64,000 nt of DNA from Desulfobulbus oligotrophicus (GCF_016446285.1 NZ_CP054140.1:1841501-1905500), one strand, 5' to 3'; positions 52,109-63,700 are shown, numbered from the stretch's first letter. Numbers and translations: made by a program. Notes: a model not told the origin generated them from the letters alone.

Positions 52109-52525
52109 TTATCGAGTAGCTATATTTTTTTGGTAGGTAAGATCATTCCAACCGTCGCGTGTACCCGCAGCTGCATTGGCATCCCTGTAATCTTCCGGGC
52201 AACGTCCTGATGCATCCTTTACGTCAATTCGAATGTTAGTGTTTGGATTGTTAACTCCAAATTCCCAAGTGTTCTCAGGTGGCTGGTAACTAGTTCGCTC
52301 CTTTGTTATTGAAATGTTGGTAGGGATTGCGAAGTAATCTGCCACAGCCGAGGCAATATTATTTGCATCCGATTCCGCACGCGAGCAAAATGACTTGTTC
52401 CGGTAAGCAATAAAGTTCGGGATGGCAATGGCAGCCAGGATACCGATGATGGCGATAACGATCATCAACTCGATCAGGGTAAAGCCTTTTTCGTTTGCGT
52501 TCAGTCTCAATTTGGTCAGTGTCAT
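52109..52525 (-). CDS. pilA: Type IV major pilin PilA
   Basis: A 138-aa prepilin. The leader ends at Gly14, followed by FTLIELMIVIAIIGILAAIA, with Glu5 of the mature chain present. The C-terminal globular part has Cys at mature positions about 33 and 97, and a NVNPNT-like loop; it is of moderate length. A signal peptidase PilD cuts after KG and methylates the Phe. Preceded by a sigma-54 promoter. Aromatics are few in the mature helix (Phe1, Phe24, Tyr27), so a conductive role as claimed for some pilins cannot be judged. Confidence 0.96.
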   Translation of the reverse strand: MTLTKLRLNANEKGFTLIELMIVIAIIGILAAIAIPNFIAYRNKSFCSRAESDANNIASAVADYFAIPTNISITKERTSYQPPENTWEFGVNNPNTNIRIDVKDASGRCPEDYRDANAAAGTRDGWNDLTYQKNIATR

Positions 52526-52600
52526 GTTTTGCCTCCAATGTGGATGATGGTGTACCGTCGGTTGGTTGTCAGCCGGCAGTTGTTTGTATTGCCGCTCTTA

Positions 52601-52617
52601 TAGCATTCGCCGTGCCA
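52601..52617 (-). promoter_or_regulatory. Sigma-54 promoter of pilA
   Basis: On the minus strand TGGCACGGCGAATGCTA, with GG and GC exactly ten bases apart (consensus TGGCACG-N4-TTGCW; ATGC for TTGC). The pilA ATG is about 78 bases downstream. A regulator with a GAFTGA loop, needed at such promoters, is encoded 2 kb away. Confidence 0.85.
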
Positions 52618-52725
52618 GAAATTGCCAGGTTTTATATTTACCATCCTTTTCAGCAGGTTAGCTGGTTTCCTTTGTTTTTTGCTGCTGCTGTCCGTACAAT
52701 ACAAACAGCAAAAAGAGCCAATCTG

Positions 52726-52761
52726 TTGACAAAGTTTGCCTGTTGGTGACAATAATTGTCA
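52726..52761. promoter_or_regulatory. Palindromic site overlapping the histidine kinase promoter
   Basis: A perfect 15-base palindrome TGACAATAATTGTCA (52747-52761) stands about 140 bases upstream of the pilA -24 box, a typical place for an enhancer site of an NtrC-type activator. On the plus strand TTGACA (52726-52731) and AATAAT (52751-52756, 19-base spacing) could serve the kinase gene, and overlap the palindrome. So one site may activate pilA and control its own regulators. Confidence 0.55.
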
Positions 52762-52906
52762 ATCAGTAGACATTCCGGTCGAGTACTTTATCCATACCAT
52801 GGTTTGGCTCCTACCTTGCTCTACAGGTTGCAGCAGGCAGAGCGGCCGGCTGAACCAGAATGAGACTATATAAAAACTTCTTTTTTTTCCATACGATAGA
52901 TATCGC

Positions 52907-54436
52907 ATGAAGCTGCGCACCACCCTTACCATTGGGCTGTTGATTGCCCTGGCCACAGGCATGACATTTTTTGTCGTCACCCTGTTCTGGCAGCGTGAGT
53001 CTGCCCTTGGATTTGCCGGTAAAAAAGAAGAGATACTTGCACAGCGTGTTGTACATCTTTTGCCCAAAACAGCAGAGACTGCCGATGTTGCCGCCTTTTT
53101 AACGGCTGATGTGCAGGCTACCGGTGCGCTTGTCGGTTGTCTGCAACAGGTTGGACAGCCGTTGCTCTGCACCGATGCTACAACAGCAGAAGCACTGGCT
53201 GCTCTGCAGAGTGTCTCCGCCCAAACCATGGCTGCCAGGCACACTGTCCGCTCTCTCAGCGGTGTGCAGTGGTCTGCCTTCCTGCCCCATCAGCGTTACC
53301 TTGATATCGGTCTGTACATTGATAAGCCTGGTCAAGAGCCCCAGGCCCTGGCCCTGCGCTACCCGTTGGCCGATCATTATCAGGCCATGCAGGCTATGCA
53401 GCGCTACATTGCAGGCTACCTGGGCCTTAACTTTGTGATTGTGCTGGTGCTGGGTTTTTTCAGGTTGCACCACCAGCTCTTTCGACCCATGGAACGCCTG
53501 GTGCACATGAGTGACTCGTACCGGGATGAGAGCGGGGTACCGTTTTTAACGCTTCGGGGTGGTGACGAGCTTGGGCAGTTGTCAGTGGCCCTGCAGCAGA
53601 TGCTGGCCCGCATCACCGCCGACCGCACTACCATGCAGCAGCAGATGGCCTCTTTGGAAGAGGCCAACCAGCAGCTCATTGCCACCCGTGAAGAGATGGT
53701 GCGCAGCGAAAAGCTCTCGTCCGTGGGCAGATTGGCTGCGGGCCTGGCCCATGATATCGGCAACCCCATTGGCATAGTGCAGGGGTATCTGGGGCTTTTG
53801 CAGCAGCATGATATCAGTAAAGCTGAGCGTCACGATTTCTGCACCCGGGCCGGGCAGGAGCTGGAGCGTGTCAGCCGGCTGGTGCGTCAGCTGCTGGATC
53901 TGGCCCGGCCGTCCACTGGTGTGGCAGCGGTAATCGATACCCATGAGGTGCTTGAAGAGGTTCTGGAGCTGCTGCGACCGCAGTCGTTGTTAACTGGTAT
54001 CAGGATTGAGCTGCGTCTCCAGGCTGAACAGTCTCTGGTGCATGCTGTGCAGCCGCATCTCTTCCAGGTGCTGCTTAACTGCCTGATCAACAGTGCTGAT
54101 GCCATGCAGGCGCATCCCACCGATACCGGTGAGCGTGGCGTTCTGACGGTTCACACCAACAATCAGATCACTGATAATAAACAACAGCTTGTTTTCTCTC
54201 TTACAGATACCGGCGGTGGCCTGTCGCCGGAGGCAGCGGCCAATGCCTTTGATCCGTTTTTTACGACCAAGGCACCGGGCAAGGGCACTGGCTTGGGATT
54301 GTCGGTCTCCTATGCCCTGATAACCGCCATGGGCGGGGAGATTTATCTGGCCGGTCAACCAAAAGGCGGCGCAAAACTGACCATTGTACTGCCTGTCTGT
54401 CAATCTGATCATAACAATGAAAACCATGTCGAATAA
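52907..54436 (+). CDS. Sensor histidine kinase, divergent from pilA
   Basis: A 509-aa kinase. Two membrane helices (about 7-28 and 168-190) flank a periplasmic domain of about 140 residues; a HAMP region follows ([17 protein letters not shown]), then a coiled coil, and the HisKA box with His282 in [14 protein letters not shown]. HATPase_c motifs [30 protein letters not shown] and [13 protein letters not shown] are complete. It is not the six-helix PilS type, but the ZraS/NtrB kind. The response-regulator gene overlaps it by 20 bases. Confidence 0.93.
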   Translation: MKLRTTLTIGLLIALATGMTFFVVTLFWQRESALGFAGKKEEILAQRVVHLLPKTAETADVAAFLTADVQATGALVGCLQQVGQPLLCTDATTAEALAALQSVSAQTMAARHTVRSLSGVQWSAFLPHQRYLDIGLYIDKPGQEPQALALRYPLADHYQAMQAMQRYIAGYLGLNFVIVLVLGFFRLHHQLFRPMERLVHMSDSYRDESGVPFLTLRGGDELGQLSVALQQMLARITADRTTMQQQMASLEEANQQLIATREEMVRSEKLSSVGRLAAGLAHDIGNPIGIVQGYLGLLQQHDISKAERHDFCTRAGQELERVSRLVRQLLDLARPSTGVAAVIDTHEVLEEVLELLRPQSLLTGIRIELRLQAEQSLVHAVQPHLFQVLLNCLINSADAMQAHPTDTGERGVLTVHTNNQITDNKQQLVFSLTDTGGGLSPEAAANAFDPFFTTKAPGKGTGLGLSVSYALITAMGGEIYLAGQPKGGAKLTIVLPVCQSDHNNENHVE

Positions 54437-55805
54437 ACGCTGGGTACTGATAATAGATGATGAGGAGAACATGCGGCACATGCTGTCTTCAGTGTTGGGC
54501 CGTCTCGGCTATACTGTACAGGCAGCGGAAAACGGGCAGGCCGGGTTGGAGGCATTGCAGCAGCAGGACTTTGATGTGGTGCTGTGCGATATTCGCATGC
54601 CGGAGATGGATGGTATGGAATTTCTGCGCCGGGCCAATGATAAGGGCATAACCGCCACCATTATCATGATGTCGGCCTTTGGGTCTATGGATACAGCGCT
54701 GGCTGCCATACGGCTTGGTGCCTATGACTACATCTCCAAACCATTCAAGCCCGATGAGATAGAGCTGACCCTGCGCAAGGCTGAAGAGCGGGAGAAACTG
54801 CGCCAGGACAATAAGGCTCTGCGTCAGGAGCTTGCCACCCTGGCCGGAGAGTGCAGTTTTGGTAAGATGGTCGGCCGCAGCAAACCCATGCAGGAGGTCT
54901 TTGCCCTGGCAACCAAGGTGGCACCGCACAGCACCACTGTACTGGTCACCGGTGAGAGCGGTACCGGCAAGGAGCTGATCGCCCAGGGGATTCATGCTCT
55001 AAGCGGCAGAAAGGGCCGGTTTGTACCGGTCAACTGCGGCGGTCTGCCGGAAAACCTGATTGAAAGCGAGTTGTTCGGCTATAAGAAAGGGGCCTTTACC
55101 GGCGCAGACCGCGACAGGCAGGGGTTGTTTCCGGCTGCGGACAAGGGCACCCTGTTTCTGGATGAGATCGGTGAGTTGCCCATTGCCCTGCAGGTGAAGC
55201 TTTTGCGGGTGCTGCAGGAAGAGGAGGTGCAGCCCATCGGTGCTGCCGTGCCGCAGAAGATCGATGTGCGCATCATTGCCGCCACAGCCAGAGACCTTGC
55301 CCGCGAGGTTGAGAAAGGGAGCTTTCGTCAGGATCTGTACTACCGGTTAAATGTTGTTCATATCCATGTGCCGCCCCTGCGCGAACGGGTGGGCGACATT
55401 CCCATGCTGAGCGAGTTTTTTCTTAAGCGATATATCCATCGGCTTAACTCGCCGGTGCAGTCCATTGCACCTGCGGCCCTGTCCTTACTTGTGCAGTACG
55501 CATGGCCGGGCAATGTACGCGAGCTGGAAAACGCCATTGAGCGGGCTGTGGTGGTGGCGGACAAGAACGTGGTGCTGCCCGAGAACCTGCCTGCTGTATT
55601 CGGCATCCATCGTCAGGATCGACGGCTGGATGACGTGTTGGGCACCTTTTCCATCAAACAGGCGCAGAGGATCATGGAACGATCGTTGATTACAAGGGCT
55701 CTGGAGGCCACCGGCGGCAATAAGTCCAGAGCGGCCGGGCTTTTAGAGATCAGTTATCCATCGTTATTGAGTAAGATAAAAGAGTTTGCAGACCCTGATG
55801 AGTGA
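54417..55805 (+). CDS. NtrC-type sigma-54 response regulator (PilR-like)
   Basis: The ATG at 54417 gives 462 residues. The receiver domain has Asp58 in VVLCDIRMPEMDG. The AAA+ domain has Walker A GESGTGKE, the sigma-54 contact loop GAFTGA in KKGAFTGADRDRQG and GTLFLDEIGELP. The C-terminal Fis-type helix-turn-helix (ALEATGGNKSRAAGLLEISY) binds DNA. It should activate sigma-54 promoters such as the one of pilA. Whether it is the pilus regulator PilR or another NtrC-type protein cannot be told from sequence alone. Confidence 0.93.
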   Translation: MKTMSNKRWVLIIDDEENMRHMLSSVLGRLGYTVQAAENGQAGLEALQQQDFDVVLCDIRMPEMDGMEFLRRANDKGITATIIMMSAFGSMDTALAAIRLGAYDYISKPFKPDEIELTLRKAEEREKLRQDNKALRQELATLAGECSFGKMVGRSKPMQEVFALATKVAPHSTTVLVTGESGTGKELIAQGIHALSGRKGRFVPVNCGGLPENLIESELFGYKKGAFTGADRDRQGLFPAADKGTLFLDEIGELPIALQVKLLRVLQEEEVQPIGAAVPQKIDVRIIAATARDLAREVEKGSFRQDLYYRLNVVHIHVPPLRERVGDIPMLSEFFLKRYIHRLNSPVQSIAPAALSLLVQYAWPGNVRELENAIERAVVVADKNVVLPENLPAVFGIHRQDRRLDDVLGTFSIKQAQRIMERSLITRALEATGGNKSRAAGLLEISYPSLLSKIKEFADPDE

Positions 55806-55813
55806 ATAAAAAT

Positions 55814-55844
55814 TTGACAAATGTCTGTCTGCTTGCCGTATAAT
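55814..55844 (+). promoter_or_regulatory. Probable sigma-70 promoter of the pilVWXY1 operon
   Basis: TTGACA (55814-55819) and TATAAT (55839-55844), both perfect, with a 19-base spacer, slightly longer than usual. It lies just after the regulator gene and about 165 bases before pilV. No sigma-54 promoter is seen here, so the minor-pilin operon may be expressed constitutively, unlike pilA. Confidence 0.55.
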
Positions 55845-56009
55845 TATAAAAACATTTAATAGTTCGTTGTTGACGTATTGGGTCTACATCTGGTCGTGAC
55901 AGAAGTGCAGTCGCGCAATGGTCACGTAAAATTAACATGTTGCGTTATTTACGAGGGGTAAGACGAAGCTGGTCTGCTTTTTGATAGAGGATCGGTGGAG
56001 GAGAGTCTT

Positions 56010-56459
56010 ATGCGTACACTGTTTACACAACCTGCCCGGAGAACCCCTATGCCTCTGTCATCACAACAGGGCTTCAGCCTGATTGAGGTGATGGTGGCCA
56101 TGGTGATTTTAGCGGTGGGTATTCTGTCGATTATCGGTATCCAGTATCACGTGGTCAACGGCAACACCCGGGGCAATGTGATGACCGAGCAGATCAACCT
56201 GGCCCAACGGGTGCTGGAGCGGTACAAGAATACCGTCAACGTTGATAAGCTGGGGAATGAGGACATGGTCGGGGTTGATGAAACCGGGGCTCCCGGCGGC
56301 CCGTACACGGTGCAGGTGCGGGTGGAGCATATGCCTGGGGTCAAGGAAACAGATGCGCAGAAGATAACGCTGACCGTGACCAAGAGCGGCGGAATAGGTG
56401 CACGCCCTGCAGGCAGTGAGCTGAAGGTGGTCACGTTGACCCGGGGGCACGGTATATGA
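56010..56459 (+). CDS. pilV: Type IV pilus minor pilin PilV
   Basis: The ATG at 56010 with GGAGGAG upstream gives 149 residues; a GTG at 55995 is in frame. The class III leader ends QQGFSLIEVMVAMVILAVGI, with Glu5. The rest is a short pilin domain as in PilV (TEQINLAQRVLERYKN). With PilW, PilX and PilY1 it forms the tip complex that starts the pilus. Overlaps pilW by ATGA. Confidence 0.93.
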   Translation: MRTLFTQPARRTPMPLSSQQGFSLIEVMVAMVILAVGILSIIGIQYHVVNGNTRGNVMTEQINLAQRVLERYKNTVNVDKLGNEDMVGVDETGAPGGPYTVQVRVEHMPGVKETDAQKITLTVTKSGGIGARPAGSELKVVTLTRGHGI

Positions 56460-57100
56460 AAGGTAGAACATCATCTTGCCACAGTGCTGGTTTTACACTG
56501 GTTGAGGTGCTGGTATCCATGGCCATTGTCGGCATCCTTGTAGCCTCTCTTGCCGGTGTGTTTGAGCGTTCGAGCAAGCTCTACACCACGCAGAATGCAG
56601 CTGCTGCCCTGCAGCAGGAGGTGCGCGCCGCCCTGGACGCCATGGCCTCTGAAGTGCGTATGGCCACCTATGATCCGAGAAAAACTAAAAAATTTGTCAT
56701 TAAAAAGAACTCGGCCACAGAGTTTTCCTTTCTGACTGACTGGGATGAAGACGGCGTTCTGGGCCGGCCAGGCGATAACAGCGCCTACACGGATAACGGT
56801 GAGTGCGAGGCCCGTTCGATTCGTTTTTCCCTGAACTCCGAGTCTGTGCAGTTCAGATGCGGTGATGGCACACCCTATGTCAAGGACAGTGAAACCCTGA
56901 TCGGCGAGACTGACCACCTCAAGGTGACTGCGCTGGATTTCAGCTATCGCGATAAGGACAACAACTCCACTTCCCAGCGTAAGGAGATCCGCAGCGTGGT
57001 CATCACCATCCGGGCCCAGGCGCCTGCCGGACGGGCCGGGATGATCGAACGCACGTACTCGACCATTGTCGATATCCGCAACACCGGCCCCAATGCCTGA
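56456..57100 (+). CDS. pilW: Type IV pilus minor pilin PilW
   Basis: A 214-aa minor pilin: SAGFTLVEVLVSMAIVGILV at the leader junction with Glu5, then a larger globular domain with DPRKTKKFVIKKN and a Cys pair (GECEARSIRF, FRCGDG). It matches PilW in length and place. Overlaps pilV by ATGA. Confidence 0.92.
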   Translation: MKGRTSSCHSAGFTLVEVLVSMAIVGILVASLAGVFERSSKLYTTQNAAAALQQEVRAALDAMASEVRMATYDPRKTKKFVIKKNSATEFSFLTDWDEDGVLGRPGDNSAYTDNGECEARSIRFSLNSESVQFRCGDGTPYVKDSETLIGETDHLKVTALDFSYRDKDNNSTSQRKEIRSVVITIRAQAPAGRAGMIERTYSTIVDIRNTGPNA

Positions 57101-57115
57101 GCCAGCGAGATAACA

Positions 57116-57763
57116 ATGAACAGAACACAGCATGTTATTACTCAATCCCAACATATAATCCGTAACGAACAGGGGTATGTCCTGGTGATGTCCCTGCTCA
57201 TGCTGGTGGTGTTGTCGATCATGGGCACTGCTGCAATGACCGTTCGCAACACCGAGGTGGCCATTGCCACCAACTCCGAAGTCATCCAGCATAACTTCTA
57301 TGCCCTTGAAGCGGTCACCCTGGAAGGCAGCACCCGGTTTGAACGAACCGATATGGAGGAGTTCCTGGCAGACCTGTTAAGCGGTGCAGCAGTGGTGTGG
57401 AACAACTTTCCCTGGCTTAAGGCCAATGATCCGGATTTGCCGCCGGTTATTGATCTAAGCCGGGCAAGTAAGTGGTCGTCGGTCAGTGCAGAGCAAACGC
57501 ACATCAACGACCTTAAACCTCCGGGTTTTGATGCTGCTGCCGATGATCGCATCCAGTATGCGGCACTGCAAGGCAACCTGCACTCAGACAGCAATGATTA
57601 CGAGGTCTGTTCCGGTTCCGATCTCTCTGATCCGAACAAGCGCGAGGCCTGCTTCAGTGTGTACGGCAGGTATGATGTGCAGTCCGGCGCTGGTAAGGCA
57701 TTCAGCGGTCGCCGGATGATGATGGTCGGTTACAAGAAAATGGTGTACCTCAACAACCTATAA
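57116..57763 (+). CDS. pilX: Type IV pilus assembly protein PilX
   Basis: A 215-aa protein with the PilX N-terminus: NEQGYVLVMSLLMLVVLSIM followed by GTAAMTVRNTEVAIATN. It lacks Glu5, as is common in PilX-type members. The rest contains two Cys (YEVCSGSDL, KREACFS). The gene lies 15 bases after pilW and 36 before pilY1. Confidence 0.9.
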   Translation: MNRTQHVITQSQHIIRNEQGYVLVMSLLMLVVLSIMGTAAMTVRNTEVAIATNSEVIQHNFYALEAVTLEGSTRFERTDMEEFLADLLSGAAVVWNNFPWLKANDPDLPPVIDLSRASKWSSVSAEQTHINDLKPPGFDAAADDRIQYAALQGNLHSDSNDYEVCSGSDLSDPNKREACFSVYGRYDVQSGAGKAFSGRRMMMVGYKKMVYLNNL

Positions 57764-57799
57764 CAGCTGTGCAAAATGCTGATTTCAGAGGATTTTTCA

Positions 57800-60700
57800 A
57801 TGAACTCATTAAGTAACGGGACAAAAACCATGAAGAACGCACTGCGCATGCTGCTGTTGACCACTGCCCTGTTGTTCGGGCTGACCGGTCAGCAGGCCCT
57901 GGCCCATGATTATACTATCAGTGCCAATGAACCAACGGTGGAGGAGGGTGGTACTCTGACCTTTACTGTGACCGTGCAGGATGCTGTTGATCCAAGCTTA
58001 GGTGTCAGAGATGGTGATAGAGTTGCGGTCAGCTATGGGGTCAGTGGCGGAACCGCCACCGGTGGTATTGATTTTATCTCGGTATCCGGTGGTATCCTGA
58101 CCTTCGATGACATCTCTCCCACCACACAATCGTTCACGGTGACCACCAGCGACGATACCACCGTGGAAGTTGACGAGACCGTCAGGGTGGACTTCACCGT
58201 CACCCCGAGCAATGACGGCAATTTTCCCACTAACCCCACCTGCACCACCAACTGGGACGGCATTACAACCACGGTCAACGGCACCATCACTGATAACGAC
58301 AGCTATCGGGTGACGTTGTTTACCGCATCTCCCCAGCCGGTTGTTGAAGGCAACGATGTGACTCTGACCGTTACCCTGAATCAGCCTGTCCTTGCCGGTC
58401 ATACTGTAACCTTCACCACCGGTACTGCCCCAGGATCGGCAGAAAGTGCTGATTATGGCAGCCCTTCAGTCCCCACTTTGCAGTTTGGGCCGGATGAGCA
58501 GACAAAAACCTTTACCATCCCCATTATCCGTGATCATTTGATTGAGGGTGATGAAACATTTCAGGCAACCCTGACACCCACGAGTGACAACGTGGATGAA
58601 AATGCATTGACCCTGAGTGCATCGGTCACCATCAGAAGCCCGGATGTTGAGTACACCATCACCTTTGATACTCCCTCACTTGCAGAACCGTCTGGCACAC
58701 CAGCCGCAATGGTCTTTTCCCCAACGATCACGCCGATTCCAGTGGGAGCTGATATCGGCGAGACCATCGACTGGACAACCAGTGACGGTACAGCGACGGC
58801 CGGAAGTGATTATGAGGCAGCCAGCGGTACCTTAACCCTTACCGATGCCGGGGTAAGCGGCACTGTGTCGGTGACCATCAATCCTGATCAAGAGGTTGAA
58901 GGTGATGAGACCTTCACTATTGTTCCGGCATCCAGCGGGACCCTGCCGGTGTCACTGGTTCAGTTCGCCGGTAATACCGGCACCATCACTGATAACGACA
59001 GGAGTTTTCGTGCCTCATGGAACAGTCCCGGCGGAGCAGTAACGATGACAAGTCCGTCAGAGCCCATCACCAGCGGACAGGCGGTGGTTGTCCCTGATGC
59101 GCAGGACGTGGTCTTTACAGTGAAGGCCGACCACCGGATCCAGGAGGTGAAAATTAACGGTCAGGATACATTGCCTGACTATGTCACTCCAACCATCAGC
59201 AGTGATACCGAACATACCTACACCTTCACCGCTGCCACACCGCAGCAGACAGCCCCGCATACCATTGAGGTGGTGTTTGCGCATCAGGTTGAGACAACTG
59301 CTTCAACAGGCGGCAGTGTCACTCACACTGACAGTGGGCAGTCGGTGAGTAACAGCGGCCCGGTTTCCGTGATTGCCAATCATGGGGAAGATGCGGTCTT
59401 TACATTTGCACCGGGCTCTGGTTCCTGTGTTACCCAGGTGGAGGTGGATAGTACTGCCATCGGGCCGTTTGACGGTGACAGTAACCGCACCGGGCACACC
59501 TTTCCCAGTGTGACTGCAGATCATGCCTTGGATGTTAAGTTTGGGAGCGCAACCATCACCGTGTTGCTTGGCGCGGATGATGGTGCCGACAACACAGAAG
59601 GTGATCAGGAAGTGCAGCAGCGTGGTGAATGGCGGGCCTATGTGACTGATTCGAATTACACCTACGCCACCACTGCCGTACCTTTTAAGTCCGGCGGCCG
59701 CCATGGGGAGAGCTTTTCCGTGCCCGGAGATACCGGTTCGGGCTGTGACACCCGCTATCTTGTGATTGAGTTTATCGCCGTTGACGGCTGGCGGACACCG
59801 AATCGTATCGAGTTGGATCTGAATGAGGACTTCAGTGATCAGCAGGTGACCGGCCTGTACGATAAAGACAGCTATGTGCTGACCATTGTTTCAACCAACG
59901 GCTCGGTTGTCCGCGACCCATTGGGGGTGACTGCCATTGGAGATCAACGCTACATCTATCAAGAGGGCGAAAAGGTGGATCTGAATGCAGTTGCTGATGC
60001 AGGCTGGTTTTTCCACCGTTGGAACGGAGATATTGATGGAGCAGACCCCGTGGACGCCTTCATCACGGTAACCATGGACAGGGATCGAACTGTACATGCG
60101 GTTTTTGCCATGCCCTGCCAGGATGCTGATGGAGATGGCTTTACCGCGGCCAGTGACGGCACCTGTGAGGCCAGTGCACAGGTAGACTGTGACGATGCCA
60201 ACCCCAACATCTATCCCGGTGCACCGGAGATCTGCGGTGACGGCATTGACCAGGACTGTGATGGGAAAGACCTGGTCTGTGGTCCTGAAGATCAGGATAA
60301 GGATGGTGATGGGTATACTCCCCGCCAGGGCGACTGTAATGATAATGACCCCAAGGTGCATCCCGGTGCCTACGACGACCCTAACACAGCAGCTGATGAA
60401 GACTGTTTTGACGGGCCCAAGGTGAAAGGAGCTGAGGTCACCTGTGTCACTGCTTCCGACGTGCCGGCCAATGCGGCAGTCAAGCCTGCACCACCGCTTA
60501 TCATGTATCTGATCGATGACTCGGGCAGTATGGACTGGGAGTTCATGACCGGCGATGACAACGGTCTGTTCCACACACCGACCACACGCGGTTATGTTTT
60601 TAGTTACAATGCAATTCAAAGGACGTATACCAGCTCCTCATACCAGCCCCTGGCTACTAAGGAGCGGAAGATGTGGCGCAGCCAGTACCATGGGTACAAT

Positions 60701-63700
60701 AAGATCTACTTTAATCCAAATGTTACCTATACACCCTGGCCAATGTGGGAGAAGATCGTGTCGGTTCGTGCCGGCGAAACCGCCTACAATCCGCTGGCTA
60801 CCGGTGCAACCTTTCCCCACACTGCCTATGCTGCCGGCTACACCCACGCCCATATGGACTATCCACGGTTTAACTCGAATATGAGCGGGTCGAACGGTTC
60901 CATGCATCATCCAGGTGGTAGTGGTGGGAATATGAGCTATGATTTTAAATTAGACGACGAGTACTTTTCGGTTTATGCAGAAGGAACGCATCAGGTAAAG
61001 GTTGAACGCCACAATCAAAGTACAGGGGAAAGCACCTATGCCGATGCCATTGGATTGTCAACGAAATCGAGCTTGTCGGGATCAGCGATTCCGGACCTGA
61101 TCTTTGATAACTCAAACTCTTCTCTGTATTCTGAGCAAGGCGTCTGGTGGGATACTAGCAGAACAGACACCGTTCATGGTAACAGTGGCCGTTACACCAA
61201 TGGAGTGGGAAGTGCTGCTTACTGGGATATTACAGTACCTGCCACCAAGAATTACTATGTGTATGCCTGGGTCAACGGTGACGAGGGACATGACTCAAAG
61301 GCCAGGTACACGGTTACCAGATACAACACCAGTGGTGTCATACAGACCAACACGAATACTTTTAATCAGAGAGGCACAGCCCGTTGGGTGCGCGTAAGCG
61401 ATTCGCTCAGCTTCGCCGCCAATCCGGTTTCGCCGGAGAAGATAAAAGTACCCAATGCCCACTACTACACCCAGGACACAAACGGTAACACCTATCTGGT
61501 GACCATTCCCGGCTCCACCGGTAGTTACTCTCTACGCTACTACCTGTTTACGGATAAAAACAACAATAATACGGTTGATGATGGCGAGTTGAAGGAGCTG
61601 GTTGGAGATGCGATTCCAGGCAGCATTGTTCCTAAGCGGAAGGACGTGTTGGGTAACGACATCACCAATCCTGCCCAACTTGCCTACATGGTACGTCAGG
61701 ACTTTGCCGACTGGTTTTCATTTTACCGCAAGCGCATCCTCACCACTAAGGCAGCCATTGGTCTGAGTGTTGAGGATATGAAGGGTGTGGAGTTGGGGTT
61801 GCACACCATTAACCGAAGCTCAAGCAAGCATCTTGTTCTGATGGAGACCGCGGACGGCGGCGACAAACTCACCTACCTGACCACAGTCTACAATCTGCGT
61901 GCTACAGGCAGCACACCGTTGCGTCGTGGTTTGTGGGAGGTGGGCAAGTACTTGCAGAAAGGTGATGATACGAAAAATGGTAGTGAATATTCCAGTTTAA
62001 AGACCAGTGATCGTCAAAAGCAGAAGAAAGATTCACAGTGTTTTTCAGCCGAGGATTCTGTCTTTGCCTGTACCGAGGCCGGCGGTGAATGTCAACGAGC
62101 CTATGTGATAGCCATGACCGATGGTTATGACAACATTACATTTACTATACCTACGGCCATAGGCGGGAACGTTGATAACAACAGCACGTATAATGCCTAT
62201 TCGATTTTTCAGGATAAATCCTTTAATACTTTGGCGGATGCGGCCATGTACTTCTATGCCGCGGATCTTGATTCAGGGTTGGCTGACAGTGTGCCGGCCA
62301 AGGGCTATGACAATAACCCACGGCAGCACCTGGTAACCTATGCGGTTGCCTTTGGAGTATCCGGCACCTGGGATCCCAACCGGTTTCCTGATTGTTTGTC
62401 CTCCTGCAAGACCCCGGGTGTTGACGGGTGCCCACGACTCGATGATCTGAGAAAAGTTGACTGGACAGAGTACACCTCAACATCAGGCAGCTTTACAAAC
62501 GCCTGTCCGGAGTGGCGGCAGTTTAATCCTAACTCACTAACAGCAAACCAGGCACGTTATCCGGTTGATGACCTCTACCATGCTGCAGTCAACAGTCGCG
62601 GCTCTTTTCTCAATGCCTCTGACCCGCAGGAGCTGGTGTCTGCCATGCAGACCATCAAGGATCTGATCGAAGATCAGACCGGTACCGCCTCCTCGGTATC
62701 GATCAATGCCAACAAGGTGGAGGAAGACACCCTGCTTTTCCAGACCACCTATGATTCCAGCGACTGGAGCGGTGATACCCTGGCCAAGTGCCTGGACAGC
62801 TCGGGGCTGGTGGCAAGCTGTAGCTTTGTGAGCTGTGAGCTGGGGTGCAGTACTGCCTATACCGGCTGTGTTGCCGCCTGTCCGGAGGGTGGTGGCGACT
62901 GTTTGACCACCTGCAAGGAAAACCGAGCCACCTGCATGGCAAGCTGCACCGGGCAGACCTGTGCACAGAGCCATGCCACCTGTTTGGCAGGTTGTACAGA
63001 CTCCAGCTGTCAGGTTGCCTGCAACAATGCCAACAGGGTGTGCGAGCAGCATCCGCCGGAGGTGAAGTGGTCGGCTGCTCAGAAGCTGAACTCCATGAGC
63101 CCGGCAAGCCGTCAGATTATCACGGCAACAGAGGCTGGTGTGGGTGTGGCCTTCCAGTGGGATGAACTGACACCGCTGATGAAAACGCAGCTGAAAGGGA
63201 AAAACCAGCAGGCTGATGAGTATGTTCTCAACTATCTACGCGGTGATGCCACCTATGAGCGACGAAACGACAGCAGTAATTTTCGCAACTTCCGTAACCG
63301 GACAGGTAAGCTCGGTGACTTCATCAGTTCAGAACCCTATCACTACGCCAACAAGACCCTGGGAATTGACTGGGTGATCGTTGGCGGCAATGACGGCATG
63401 TTGCACGTTTTTGACGGGGAGACCGGGGTTGAAGTGTTTGCCTACGCGCCGCAGGCGGTCTTTGAAAACCTGCATCTGCTTGCCCAGGAAACCTATATGG
63501 ACAACCACAAGTTTTTTGTGGATGGGTATGTCACCGTACAGGATTTGGGGAGCCGGGTGATACTGGTCGGTGGTTTAGGCAAAGGCGGTAAAGGGTACTT
63601 TGCCCTTGATCTGACCGCGGCCGCAGCCCATAAGAACGACATTGAAACCAATGCCGAGGACATTGTCCTCTGGGAGTATACCCCGGCATCGTTTCCGTCG

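Noticed and set aside
55806-56009. Second sigma-54 promoter before pilV
   Set aside because: No GG-N10-GC pair with acceptable flanks was found; a TTGACA/TATAAT pair is present instead.
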